NCBI RefSeq assembly: GCF_026239675.1
Contig: NZ_JAPIVQ010000001.1
Span: 62,001 to 126,000 of the forward strand
Reading direction: 5' to 3'
Length of the DNA: 64,000 nucleotides
Source: Pedobacter sp. PLR
Lineage (GTDB): Bacteria; Bacteroidota; Bacteroidia; Sphingobacteriales; Sphingobacteriaceae
Position 1 is the stretch's first letter. Every line of letters starts with the position of its first letter. Shown in pieces: positions 52,356 through 60,301 of the stretch. The position numbers were made by a program, and so were the translations under genes. Below the pieces are notes generated by a model. The model made no database searches, had not been told where the DNA came from, and saw only the letters and a program-made list of their open reading frames with translations.

Positions 52356-53138
52356 ATGGACAACATATTTGACACAAACCACTTATATCCTGAGTATGAG
52401 TCAACATTAAAACAACACTTTGGCGACTATTTTGACAGTGTATTCATTGCTTTTTCTCCTTTCTTTCAGCTGAACAACAATGAGCAAGGAGAACTTGAAG
52501 TCAGCCCTACAAAAACCATAAGCCTAGTAGAGCTTCAGGAAAGGGATGATATTTTCAAAAATCTCAAACCTTTTGATGGGCGGGTAATTTATACTCAAAA
52601 TCCTAATTATCCAACTAATGAGGAGATAATTAAGGATGGGGTAATTGTACCCTGGCAATATATATTAGAACATGGGGGCTTTAGCGAATTATCTGAGATT
52701 AACCTTGCATTAAGAACATCAATTGGCGCTCTAAGAAAGGATTTAAAAAAAGAAGATCTTCACAAGATACTTGACGAATTCACTAATAAAAATGGCATTT
52801 TTCATCCGACTGAAGGGCGTATTGAAATTTTAAGTTTAATTAAGATTTACAATTGCTTAACTGCGTTAGGGAAGTTAAAGCTTGTCGTAACCGATGAATT
52901 TTTTGAGGACAGAAAAACACTTAATATATCTGAGTTTACCTGTTCGGAATTTGTATTGCAGGTAAGGGGATATATGTACTTTTTCCCTATTGATAGGTCA
53001 CTACTTTTTACCATAGACTGGGATAGCTTCTTCTATTTAATTTGTGGAGATCACGAATTACTCAATTATATTATACCTAAATTTGAGTTTGAAGGCTTTT
53101 ATTGTAATGACGACACAATGCATAATTGGGATTTTTAA
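52356..53138 (+). CDS. Cytoplasmic protein of unknown function (possibly DUF2711-like)
   Basis: The 260-residue soluble protein has no signal or membrane segment and is acidic. Segments such as FDGRVIYTQNPNYPTNEEIIKDGVIVPWQYILEHGGFSELSEINLALRTSIGALRKDL and FVLQVRGYMYFFPIDRSLLFTIDWDSFFYLICGDHELL give it an identity that I only tentatively link to DUF2711; a profile search is needed to settle it. It is the first cargo gene after the recombinase and forms a pair with the next gene (2-bp gap). Size, composition and context would suit an orphan immunity protein, which is inference. Confidence 0.6.
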   Translation: MDNIFDTNHLYPEYESTLKQHFGDYFDSVFIAFSPFFQLNNNEQGELEVSPTKTISLVELQERDDIFKNLKPFDGRVIYTQNPNYPTNEEIIKDGVIVPWQYILEHGGFSELSEINLALRTSIGALRKDLKKEDLHKILDEFTNKNGIFHPTEGRIEILSLIKIYNCLTALGKLKLVVTDEFFEDRKTLNISEFTCSEFVLQVRGYMYFFPIDRSLLFTIDWDSFFYLICGDHELLNYIIPKFEFEGFYCNDDTMHNWDF

Positions 53139-53140
53139 AC

Positions 53141-53704
53141 ATGGCAAAGAACCAATACATATATAGAAACCTTACAGTAGAAATTTTAGACGAACCAAAC
53201 TACATATTTGGTTCTGCTGATAATAACTTCAAATATTCGAAACATCACTTTGGAGAAGCAGGGGGTGAATACCCAACTTCAAAACATGGAATAAAAATAT
53301 TTAATGAAAATCAACTGGTAAATGATTGTATTATTATCGGATCAGGTGGGGCAACAATCATTAATCCAGATTCCTCAATTATCAACAATGATGAATTAAT
53401 TATATGTTGCTGCGACACTGTTTACTGTTTAACAATAGCTGACTTGGAACTAAAATGGCAAAAAAGGGCCGATCAGGTTACTTGCTTTGGGGTCTATAAA
53501 TTACAAAATGACTATTTAATTCATGGAGAAGTTGAAATATCTCGGCTTGATAAAGAAGGTAATACCATTTGGAAATTTGGCGGTTATGATATTTTTGTTT
53601 CTCTTGATGATGAATCATTTTTATTAAACGTCGATCATATTGAGTTAACAGATTTTTGTAAAACAAAATATAAAATTGATTTTAATGGAAAAGTACTCGA
53701 CTAA
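53141..53704 (+). CDS. Beta-rich cytoplasmic protein of unknown function
   Basis: I start at the ATG at 53141, just after the stop of the preceding gene, giving 187 residues; an in-frame ATG at 53126 inside that gene is possible. It is predicted to be beta-rich, with propeller-like strands (DSSIINNDELIICCCDTVYCLTIADLELKWQKR, FGVYKLQNDYLIHGEVEISRLDKEGNTIWKFGGYDIFVSL). The pair of genes resembles the WD/PQQ-like small immunity type seen in polymorphic-toxin loci, but I do not recognise the family. No toxin gene is adjacent. Confidence 0.6.
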   Translation: MAKNQYIYRNLTVEILDEPNYIFGSADNNFKYSKHHFGEAGGEYPTSKHGIKIFNENQLVNDCIIIGSGGATIINPDSSIINNDELIICCCDTVYCLTIADLELKWQKRADQVTCFGVYKLQNDYLIHGEVEISRLDKEGNTIWKFGGYDIFVSLDDESFLLNVDHIELTDFCKTKYKIDFNGKVLD

Positions 53705-53728
53705 GCCCCACTACTTATACCTGTAAAA

Positions 53729-54340
53729 TTATCTTCCTACCCGCATTTCATAAATCATTAATATAATATAGGCACTAAATACGACCGCAGCTATAATAAA
53801 GGGCTTCCTTATTGATTTCGTGCGGTATTTTGTGCTGATTCCAATGTACCTTCCCCAAAACAATTCATACATAAGCAATACACCCACTCCATTAGCTAAA
53901 AAGACATAAGATGTCCCTATATTTATGTAATCCGCAACAACTAAAGCTAGTAAATTATATAAAATACCATACAAAATTACTGGCCAGGTTGGCTTATTGG
54001 CATCCTTACAATTGGCCGCCAGCATAAACGAACCAAAGAATACTGAAAACAAAATAGAGAAGCAATAAATGGCTCTTTTTGAGTAATACTGCGGAGTATC
54101 AAGATTAACAACGACATTTTCATCCCAACCTGAGACTCGTTCGTTCTGCTCCTTTTTCCTTTTAACTTCCAGCTGTATTTCGATATTATCAATTAACCCT
54201 TCAGGCAATTGTACATTCCTATTATTCAGTTCTTTTAAGGCCAGACCAACAGCTTCTTCTGTATGTTTATCAATATTTTTAACATAAAACATTAATTCAT
54301 TATTTGTTTTTTCGGACAAGATTTTCTTGAGAGCGCTCAT
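53729..54340 (-). CDS. Membrane protein of unknown function (about four helices)
   Basis: The 203-residue protein has a charged cytoplasmic first third (KKILSEKTNNELMFYVKNIDKHTEEAVGLALKELNNR, a helical region) and then hydrophobic segments AIYCFSILFSVFFGSFMLAA, WPVILYGILYNLLALVVADYI, YVFLANGVGVLLMYELFWG and PFIIAAVVFSAYIILMIYEM. No known domain is recognised. It lies in convergent orientation to the previous pair, 24 bp from it, which makes the array a series of separate units and not one operon. Confidence 0.55.
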   Translation of the reverse strand: MSALKKILSEKTNNELMFYVKNIDKHTEEAVGLALKELNNRNVQLPEGLIDNIEIQLEVKRKKEQNERVSGWDENVVVNLDTPQYYSKRAIYCFSILFSVFFGSFMLAANCKDANKPTWPVILYGILYNLLALVVADYINIGTSYVFLANGVGVLLMYELFWGRYIGISTKYRTKSIRKPFIIAAVVFSAYIILMIYEMRVGR

Positions 54341-54592
54341 TTTTATATTTTAGTTGACGAACTTAACCCAAAAATTTCAACTTTAGAAGTTTCTTCAACA
54401 GAACAACTGTATGTCTTGTCCGGAAATAGCTATACAGTTATATAGCCTATTGCTTATTTGCTGTTAGCTGCCTACCATCGCATGATTTCAAGTACTTTGC
54501 TACGCTCGAAAACACCCGTTTATACAGCCGTAAAAAGGGCAGCCCCTTTTTCATCCAGTCTGATTTCCACAGCCTTTGAATTTGTTCTTAGT

Positions 54593-55222
54593 TTACCTGT
54601 CATTACTCGATAATAACTCCTTCACTCTTAGGTATTCAGGCAGATAAAAGCCGTCCGAAAAACTTTCATAGTAGTGTTGATATTTCTCTTGAAGAATTCC
54701 AAAATCCTTTCTCCCTAATAATTTGGCCAATATTAGCCCCTTGGTTCCTTTAAAAATAAACCCAGTTAAAACGGTATTATCATCATTAATTTGATGGTCT
54801 ACTGCGGGGAGATTATTATACTTTTCAAAAAATGGAGTTCCAACCGACTTAAAGAGTTTAAACAATTCACTCGCTACACGATCGATTTGCGCTTCTTCAA
54901 ATAAATCAAATCTTGCCTCCAATCCGTTGATGTTTAAATTTTCTATACTGGTACCAAGTGTAGGTGTTCCCTTATGATACTTTTTCTCAAAATTAGATAC
55001 CTGATGAAACAAGTCTTCTACCACATTAAAGCGTATTAATAAACCTGGTCTAATGTTCCAACCTTCGCTCCTTACAAGGAAAGTAGTACTAAACATATTC
55101 CATCCAAACTCAGTTTTTTGAATAAAAGAATCATCAGATTTTTTTAATTTATAATCATAAGGCTTGAGCTTTTCGCTCAAAGCTTTCAAGATCTCATTTT
55201 TTAAGAAGTTCCTTTTCGTCAT
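54593..55222 (-). CDS. Soluble protein of unknown function (DUF4304-like size and pattern)
   Basis: The 209-residue protein opens with KRNFLKNEILKALSEKLKPYDYKLKKSDDSFIQKTEFGWNMFSTTFLVRSEGWNIRPGLLIRFNVVEDLFHQV, a helix-then-strands pattern that recalls DUF4304-type proteins (unknown-function, often immunity-like), but the match by eye is weak. There is no signal or membrane helix. It lies directly upstream of the first ~95-bp repeat. A gap of 252 bp (54341-54592) before it holds nothing that I recognise. Confidence 0.5.
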   Translation of the reverse strand: MTKRNFLKNEILKALSEKLKPYDYKLKKSDDSFIQKTEFGWNMFSTTFLVRSEGWNIRPGLLIRFNVVEDLFHQVSNFEKKYHKGTPTLGTSIENLNINGLEARFDLFEEAQIDRVASELFKLFKSVGTPFFEKYNNLPAVDHQINDDNTVLTGFIFKGTKGLILAKLLGRKDFGILQEKYQHYYESFSDGFYLPEYLRVKELLSSNDR

Positions 55223-55245
55223 TTTTTATTACCAGTAAAGATCAG

Positions 55246-55337
55246 AGGTGAGCGATTCGGTTAGTACCAATCCAGAAACTCCAAGATAATGAATAAATCC
55301 AGATTTTCGCACTAAGTGTGAATCCCAACGGGATCAC
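55246..55337. repeat. Repeat A: att-like ~92-bp repeat with tRNA-Lys 3' remnant
   Basis: This copy begins AGGTGAGCGATTCGGTTAG and ends GTGAATCCCAACGGGATCACG, the last 18 or so bases being the tRNA-Lys 3' end with one change. It is about 85% identical to Repeat B at 58217-58310, with the same order of blocks. It looks like an old attachment-site copy. Confidence 0.75.
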
Positions 55338-55486
55338 GAAAGCCTATCAAATTCTTTCATAAGGCCAATAGCATAAAGTCTTTCATTAACAGTCATATCA
55401 CCCAAACCTTCTATCTTAGCGATCTCCTTCAGGTAACTTTCATCACTCTTTCCAAACATAGATGTAAGATAGCACTTTGCTTCCAT
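55334..55486 (-). CDS. Small ORF of 50 residues ending in Repeat A
   Basis: The reading frame starts at the ATG at 55486 (MEAKCYLTSMFGKSDESYLK) and continues EIAKIEGLGDMTVNERLYAI then GLMKEFDRLS; its stop codon lies in the tRNA remnant of Repeat A. The composition is protein-like, with two helices. It is either a small gene or the C-terminal piece of a gene cut by integration. The family is unknown. Confidence 0.4.
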   Translation of the reverse strand: MEAKCYLTSMFGKSDESYLKEIAKIEGLGDMTVNERLYAIGLMKEFDRLS

Positions 55487-55549
55487 CCTTTCATATTCAT
55501 GCTTTGTTGTTGTTTATTAAGAGAAAGGTCCGGATCGTGGATATTGTAA

Positions 55550-55915
55550 CTACTGGAAGACTGTAAACATAAAGTTCAGAATCGGAATCCTTAACAGATA
55601 TAACAGTAACAACAATATTGAAACCAGCAAGTAGGATTTTGCATTAGATAGACTGTGTTTCGCTGTATTTCGGTAGAAACCAAAACCAAGAAACATTAAT
55701 GCTATGATTAAGGGTAGCCATTCACCTACAAAGGTCATCGCCGGTAGCCTCCCAATTCTATCTGCACTAGCACCACTACCGTAAATGTTCCAGAATACAA
55801 ACGGAATCAGAAAGATATATAAAAACGTTGTAGCTAATGCGATAGCAAGCAAGATGAATACCAAATGCCACCATCTAGTCTCACTATTAACAATATGTTT
55901 AACTTTGTACTTCAT
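55550..55915 (-). CDS. Small membrane protein, unknown function
   Basis: The 121-residue protein has three hydrophobic segments: WWHLVFILLAIALATTFLYIFLIPFVFW, EWLPLIIALMFLGFGFY and YLLVSILLLLLYLLRIPIL, with a short loop (GSGASADRIGRLPAMTF) between the first two. I do not recognise a family. It is in a block of small AT-rich genes between the two repeats. Confidence 0.5.
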   Translation of the reverse strand: MKYKVKHIVNSETRWWHLVFILLAIALATTFLYIFLIPFVFWNIYGSGASADRIGRLPAMTFVGEWLPLIIALMFLGFGFYRNTAKHSLSNAKSYLLVSILLLLLYLLRIPILNFMFTVFQ

Positions 55916-55957
55916 TTTAATTGGTCGTAACTTTTTTAAACTGACAGGAACAACTTG

Positions 55958-56248
55958 TTAATCGATCGTGACGCTACCATAAATCCCCCCTTTCATAGAA
56001 TTACCCTCATTGTCAAGAAATAGGCCATCTACCATAACGGAATAGTATTGCATTAGTGGCTTGAAAGATGGTTTCAATCCCCTCGGCCGAAGCTCAATTA
56101 AGTTGCTTAACAAGATGAAATCTTTAGGTTTTATGAGCTCCACCACTAACCGTTTACCTCCTCTGTCATTGACAATAGTGCCAAAGAGGTTGCCGTTCTT
56201 CCAATCATCTGGTTCGTGAACAATTATCCTTACTTGCGTTCCTCTCAT
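55958..56248 (-). CDS. Small soluble protein, unknown function
   Basis: I start at the ATG at 56248 (MRGTQVRIIVHEPDDWKNGN), giving 96 residues; the longer frame upstream (43 codons) is instead occupied by a different membrane-protein frame, which fits better. The protein looks like a small beta barrel (VRIIVHEPDDW, LFGTIVNDRGGKRLVVELIKP, DFILLSNLIELRPRGLKPSF, YYSVMVDGLFLDNEGNSMKGGIYGSVTID). No family is recognised. It follows the small membrane gene at 56293 by 44 bp on the same strand, so the two may be a pair. Confidence 0.5.
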   Translation of the reverse strand: MRGTQVRIIVHEPDDWKNGNLFGTIVNDRGGKRLVVELIKPKDFILLSNLIELRPRGLKPSFKPLMQYYSVMVDGLFLDNEGNSMKGGIYGSVTID

Positions 56249-56292
56249 AATTACTAACAAACTTACATCATAAATAAGAAAGAGAATGTGCC

Positions 56293-56448
56293 CTAAAGCA
56301 GTCTCAATAGACCAATAACTAAAAGAAATAGTCCACCTATAATGAGATAGTTTGAGTATTTCTTTGCAGAACTCCATCCATCATTGTTTGTCGAATACTT
56401 GGCCATTATACCCAGAAATATCAGACAACCAGAAGAAATTAGACCCAT
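56293..56448 (-). CDS. 51-residue membrane protein with two helices
   Basis: This frame gives MGLISSGCLIFLGIMAKYST then NNDGWSSAKKYSNYLIIGGL and FLLVIGLLRLL, that is, two hydrophobic helices with a polar turn. It is in a different frame from the 5' extension of the next gene. The length and hydrophobic pattern suit a small membrane partner; the family is unknown. Its composition is more convincing than the overlapping alternative frame. Confidence 0.5.
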   Translation of the reverse strand: MGLISSGCLIFLGIMAKYSTNNDGWSSAKKYSNYLIIGGLFLLVIGLLRLL

Positions 56449-56459
56449 GATGATTTAGC

Positions 56460-56915
56460 TATAGTTAACTTTGTTGGAGCAATATAAATACATTTCTTCA
56501 AGAATTAAGCCTCTAATTCAAGTCTTGCAATTAGATTCAGTATAATATGCTCACCAACACGCGAATTGAGAGAGAAATCTAAGCATAGGCAATCCACAGG
56601 ATGACTGCTTAGTATGCCTTGACGCAAGCCTTTGGCGTCAATATCTGCTTCAAATATGATCACAAAGGTATAGTTTTACTCGACAGAATGGTGAACACGT
56701 AATGAAGGAGAGCTGATGTAATTAAAAATAAATTGAACCCAGTGATTGCAGATTATGAATGCGAGGAAACCTATCACGTAATCGGGACTTTGTGGAAATC
56801 ATTAAGTATAACAGATATAGTTTAGACTGAATGAATCCAGGATAAGTACTTATCCTAGATGAACGAAGGCATATCTGGTGTCGTTAATGCACCTACTTAG
56901 TAGCGGTGGAATACC
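56460..56915. other. AT-rich stretch without a visible gene
   Basis: I see no gene of normal quality in these ~450 bp. Frames are short and composition is poor. It lies between the small membrane gene and the IS relic and may include leftover ends of that element. Confidence 0.4.
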
Positions 56916-57111
56916 TTATTTCCAAGCACCAGCCGAAATGCCATGTTTTGCAGAAAGTGCTGTCGATCCAATTCTACCCTCAAGAAGCTCTTTGACCAAA
57001 GACTCCTTGAAACTTACACTAAACTTTGTTTTTCTATTCATAAAAATGCCCCAAGAAAGTGTCTAACTTTTTGGGGGCTGTGCAGTCTAACTTTATGGGG
57101 GCATTGCATAC
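56916..57111 (-). mobile_element. IS3-family relic (OrfA start and terminal region)
   Basis: On the minus strand from the ATG at 57041 the sequence reads NRKTKFSVSFKESLVKELLEG then RIGSTALSAKHGISAGAWK before a stop, matching the helix-turn-helix start of IS3-type OrfA proteins. Upstream of the ATG, 57046-57110 has the CCCCAAGAAAGTGTCTAACTT and TTTGGGGGC type end sequence that usually precedes orfA in Bacteroidota IS elements, present in two partly repeated forms (TCTAACTTTTTGGGGG and TCTAACTTTATGGGGG). The rest of the element is gone. Confidence 0.7.
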
Positions 57112-57112
57112 T

Positions 57113-57379
57113 TTACTCCCCCCTTTTTTTTTGATCAACCACTCGAATACCGACTTCATTAACCTGTGGAATAATCAGATACCGATCAATAAGATTCCAA
57201 TCTCCAAAAGATGTTAATCCAATTTTTGGGTCATCAAATATTGAATTATGATGAATTATATGAGGGCTATCAAAAAGCCCCATTAAAAAATATCGAATAT
57301 CAAAAATTTCTTCTATTTCTTTTAAAATAGATTCAATATCCGGTTTTGTTATAAAAAATACAGTCTGTTTACTACCCAT
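57113..57379 (-). CDS. Small protein, unknown function, probably cut by the IS relic
   Basis: The 88-residue soluble protein (GSKQTVFFITKPDIESILKE, then IFDIRYFLMGLFDSPHIIHH, DDPKIGLTSFGDWNLIDRYL, IIPQVNEVGIRVVDQ) ends in KKRGE derived from the poly-T run next to the IS end. I infer a lost C-terminus. The form is that of small immunity or enzyme-inhibitor proteins, but the family is unknown. Confidence 0.45.
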   Translation of the reverse strand: MGSKQTVFFITKPDIESILKEIEEIFDIRYFLMGLFDSPHIIHHNSIFDDPKIGLTSFGDWNLIDRYLIIPQVNEVGIRVVDQKKRGE

Positions 57380-57596
57380 TGTTTTTTAACTAACCCTAAC
57401 CATCATCCCTATTGAAAAAAGGCTGCACTCACCTCAAAACTTTCCATTAGAAAATAATTATTTACATTTGTACGTGACAACACCAAGCACTTCACCTCAG
57501 AAAAAACTACTTTGTTCTTTTGCTTCAATTTCTGCTTAATAATTAAGTTACCATCTAATTCATAATAAAAGATATTCCAAAATAAAGAAATGCTCA

Positions 57597-58145
57597 ATGA
57601 CCCAAGAATTTAAACCTAAATTTAATTTCCTAATTCCAATTTTTCGATTGATTTATTGCGTTTTTCTATCGGGAATTACTGTCATATTTGCCTACCATTT
57701 AGTCCTAAGCATTATGGATACAGAACGCGCCCCAATAGAAATCGGTGCTATTCTATTAGGCTTATTATTGTTTTATTCCTATAGTTATGTAATTACAAAA
57801 TCATTCTTCCTCCAAACTAAGAAAATTGCCGTTACAAAAGACTTTTTAAAAGAAATCAATTATTTAAGGAATACCACTAGGTTAATAACAAAAGAAGATA
57901 TCATTGGATTTAGTACTTCTGTAATACCATATAAAATTGGCAGATTCTCACAAATCATAGTTTATCTAAAAGATAATGAAAAGATAGAACTTATACAGTT
58001 TTGCTATTTCAACTTCAAAGAGATTGAACCTGTATTACTTAACTGTGGGTACAAATATTTAGGCTTTGAAATATACCGGTGGAAGTGGTTTGATAGTAGA
58101 CACTATAAATACGAAACAGCAGCATCTCCAAACAACCAAAACTAG
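57597..58145 (+). CDS. Membrane protein with PH-like C-terminal domain
   Basis: The 182-residue protein has two membrane helices (FLIPIFRLIYCVFLSGITVIFAYHLVLSIM and APIEIGAILLGLLLFYSYSYVI) and a C-terminal part with PH-like strands (KKIAVTKDFLKEINYLRNTTRLITKEDIIGFSTSVIPYKIGRFSQIIVYLKDNEKIELIQFCYFNFKEIEPVL). This order (two helices then a PH-type domain) is common among membrane immunity proteins and bacterial PH proteins. Upstream, 57380-57596 looks like a promoter region with no gene of good quality. Repeat B follows 70 bp downstream. Confidence 0.6.
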   Translation: MTQEFKPKFNFLIPIFRLIYCVFLSGITVIFAYHLVLSIMDTERAPIEIGAILLGLLLFYSYSYVITKSFFLQTKKIAVTKDFLKEINYLRNTTRLITKEDIIGFSTSVIPYKIGRFSQIIVYLKDNEKIELIQFCYFNFKEIEPVLLNCGYKYLGFEIYRWKWFDSRHYKYETAASPNNQN

Positions 58146-58216
58146 TTTAACTCAGTTATTATCACTTTTTAGTATATTTACAATGTAGCAATTGTAGCAA
58201 AAACGTACAAATAAAA

Positions 58217-58310
58217 GGTGAGCGATTCGGTTAGCACCAATTCAAAAACCTCCCAGATAATGAATAAACGCTGATTTTCGCACTAGGTGTGAATCCCAGC
58301 GGGATCACAG
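58217..58310. repeat. Repeat B: att-like ~94-bp repeat with tRNA-Lys 3' remnant
   Basis: It starts AGGTGAGCGATTCGGTTAGC, contains GCACCAATTC (also found ~80 bp after both tRNA-Lys genes), and ends GTGAATCCCAGCGGGATCACAG, an exact copy of the tRNA-Lys 3' end. It is the outermost copy and the best candidate for the right end (attR) of the island that begins at tRNA-Lys copy 2. Confidence 0.8.
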
Positions 58311-58336
58311 AAAGGCTTAGAGAAATCTAAGCCTTT
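58311..58336. terminator. Terminator next to Repeat B
   Basis: AAAGGCTTAGA and TCTAAGCCTTT form a perfect 11-bp stem. The stem sequence is the same as that of the terminator at 44345-44375. Confidence 0.7.
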
Positions 58337-58431
58337 GTTGTTTTAAACCCTATAAATTGTACTACTAACCGTTTTTAAAAAAAAAATTAGAGGTTGCCAA
58401 ACGATTCACCGAATGGCATATATTATTAATT

Positions 58432-59122
58432 CTATATTGCACCATCCCGTTTTTCAATATCATGAACTGTTCGGCAATACTTGTCGTATATCATTTCAAA
58501 AGGTTCATAATTACTTTCTGGCTTCCACTTTTCTATTGTGGTATGCGTCTCTCCTTCCGTAAACGTTTTCGAATCTATTAAAGTCCCTTTTCTACTGTCT
58601 TTAAATTCAAAACCAACTTGATCGTAAATACTTTTCAACCAGATCAGGTAGCGCTTTAAAATTTATAGCATCACTTTTTATTCTTATTTTATTGTTTTTT
58701 TGCTTGTAGGGGAATAACCTATTTAGCCACCATGGTTTTTCCTTTTGAGTACATATTGGTAATTCATTAACAAAAATGATATACTCAGCGCAATGCTCAT
58801 TTCTGGAATCTGAATAAATAATGGTATCAATACTATTCCATTTAATGAAACAAGAACAGTCAAATAAAGTCATTTCAAAATCAATTCCATCCGGGTTGAA
58901 AACCAATTGGTTTCTATTGGACTCTATGGCTTTGCAAGGGCTGAAACCAAATACCTGCCCATATGTCAATAATATTGGGATGATGATAAAAGCTCCAATA
59001 ACAATCCAGCCATAGAATGGAATGATTTCAATTTTTTGGACTGCGAAATAAAGCAATGCACATCCTATTAAAAAGAAAATGATAAGCGGAATAGCAAAGA
59101 TTAAAATGGGATTTTTTTTCAA
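58432..59122 (-). pseudogene. Frameshifted membrane protein gene (two overlapping frames)
   Basis: The 5' frame (58607-59122, 171 residues) has two membrane helices (PILIFAIPLIIFFLIGCALLYFAV and YGWIVIGAFIIIPILLTYGQ) and a PH-like part (CKAIESNRNQLVFNPDGIDFEMTLFDCSCFIKWNSIDTIIYSDS ... LPDLVEK). The 3' frame (58432-58638) continues with KSIYDQVGFEFKDSRKGTLIDSK and ends with DKYCRTVHDIEKRDGAI. The two overlap by 32 bp, with the break in CTGGTTGAAAAGTATTTACG, so one indel would restore a protein of about 230 residues. Its form resembles the gene at 57597. It lies just outside Repeat B. Confidence 0.65.
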
Positions 59123-59221
59123 TTATTCTCTTCATAAAATTTCAATAAACTCACATGAAATTCCTTCCTAATCGCTAAGTAAGTTGAAAAGAAAGCTTCA
59201 GCAGGCTGATTAATACTCAAA

Positions 59222-60265
59222 TTATAATGTTGCCATATCAATTACAAACCTGTAACGTACATCTCCTTTTTCCATACGTTCATAAGCAGTATGAATATCT
59301 TTCATGTCAATCATTTCTATTTCAGAAACAATATTATGTTCTGCACAAAAATCAAGCATTTCCTGAGTTTCAGCAATCCCTCCGATACCAGAGCCTGCAA
59401 CGCTTTTTCTTCCCCCCAGCAAACTGAAAGGCTGTATTTCTGCTGGTTTAGGTGGAACGCCCACACAGATCAGCGTACCATCAGTTCTCAGTAAAGATAA
59501 GTACATATTAAAATCATGCTCTGCTGAAACCGTATCCAGGATAAAGTCAAATGTGCCCATTGCAGCCTTAACCTGAGCTTCATCTGTAGTCAGAACAAAA
59601 TTGTGGGCGCCCAATTTTCTTGCATCTTCTTGCTTTTTAGGGGAAGTACTTAACACAGTTACTTCAGCACCAAAGGCAACGCCAAATTTTACAGCCATAT
59701 GCCCCAGTCCACCAAGCCCCAATACGGCAAGTTTATGACCTCTTCCTACTTTCCAATGCCTTAAAGGAGAGTAAGTAGTAATACCGGCACACAATAGCGG
59801 TGCTACGGCAGCCAGGTTTAACTTATCTGATACATGCAGTACAAACTCTTCCCTAACCACTACGGTATTGGAATAACCGCCATAGGTTGGTGTTTTACCG
59901 TCTCTTTCTAAACTATTATAGGTACCCGTACTTCCTTCCAGACAATATTGTTCCAGGTCTTTCTTACAGTTTTCACAAACCTGACAAGAGTCTACCATGC
60001 ATCCGGTACCGGCAAGGTCGCCTACTTTGAATTTTTTCACATGGTCGCCAACTTTAACTACACGACCAACAATCTCATGTCCGGGAACCATTGGGAATAT
60101 ACCTGGAAACCAATCGTTTTTAATTTGATGCAGATCTGAGTGACAAACACCACAAAATAAGATATCAAACTGTATATCATGCGGACCAACTTCCCGGCGT
60201 TCAAAAGCCCAGGGAGCCAAATTTGTATCTGCGCTTTGCGCAGCATATCCTTTTGTTTCTATCAT
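59222..60265 (-). CDS. NAD(P)-dependent zinc alcohol dehydrogenase (YahK/cinnamyl-type)
   Basis: The 347-residue enzyme has the medium-chain dehydrogenase plan: FCGVCHSDLHQIKNDW with the catalytic zinc Cys, PMVPGHEIVGRVVKVGDHV with the GHE motif, a structural zinc loop DSCQVCENCKKDLEQYC with four Cys, and the cofactor motif KLAVLGLGGLGHMAVKFG. Members reduce aldehydes to alcohols with NADPH in the cytoplasm. It lies alone on the core side of the island. The first residues (MIETKGYAAQSADTNLAPW) fit the usual N-terminus of the YahK group. Confidence 0.93.
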   Translation of the reverse strand: MIETKGYAAQSADTNLAPWAFERREVGPHDIQFDILFCGVCHSDLHQIKNDWFPGIFPMVPGHEIVGRVVKVGDHVKKFKVGDLAGTGCMVDSCQVCENCKKDLEQYCLEGSTGTYNSLERDGKTPTYGGYSNTVVVREEFVLHVSDKLNLAAVAPLLCAGITTYSPLRHWKVGRGHKLAVLGLGGLGHMAVKFGVAFGAEVTVLSTSPKKQEDARKLGAHNFVLTTDEAQVKAAMGTFDFILDTVSAEHDFNMYLSLLRTDGTLICVGVPPKPAEIQPFSLLGGRKSVAGSGIGGIAETQEMLDFCAEHNIVSEIEMIDMKDIHTAYERMEKGDVRYRFVIDMATL

Positions 60266-60301
60266 CTTATAAAGATAAGTAATTGTACAATTGGCTATTC
60301 A

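Noticed and set aside
57409..57597. Open frame of 62 codons on the minus strand, ending near the IS-truncated gene
   Set aside because: Low-complexity AT-rich composition in a promoter-like gap, no recognisable domain, and it overlaps the likely upstream region of the gene at 57597.
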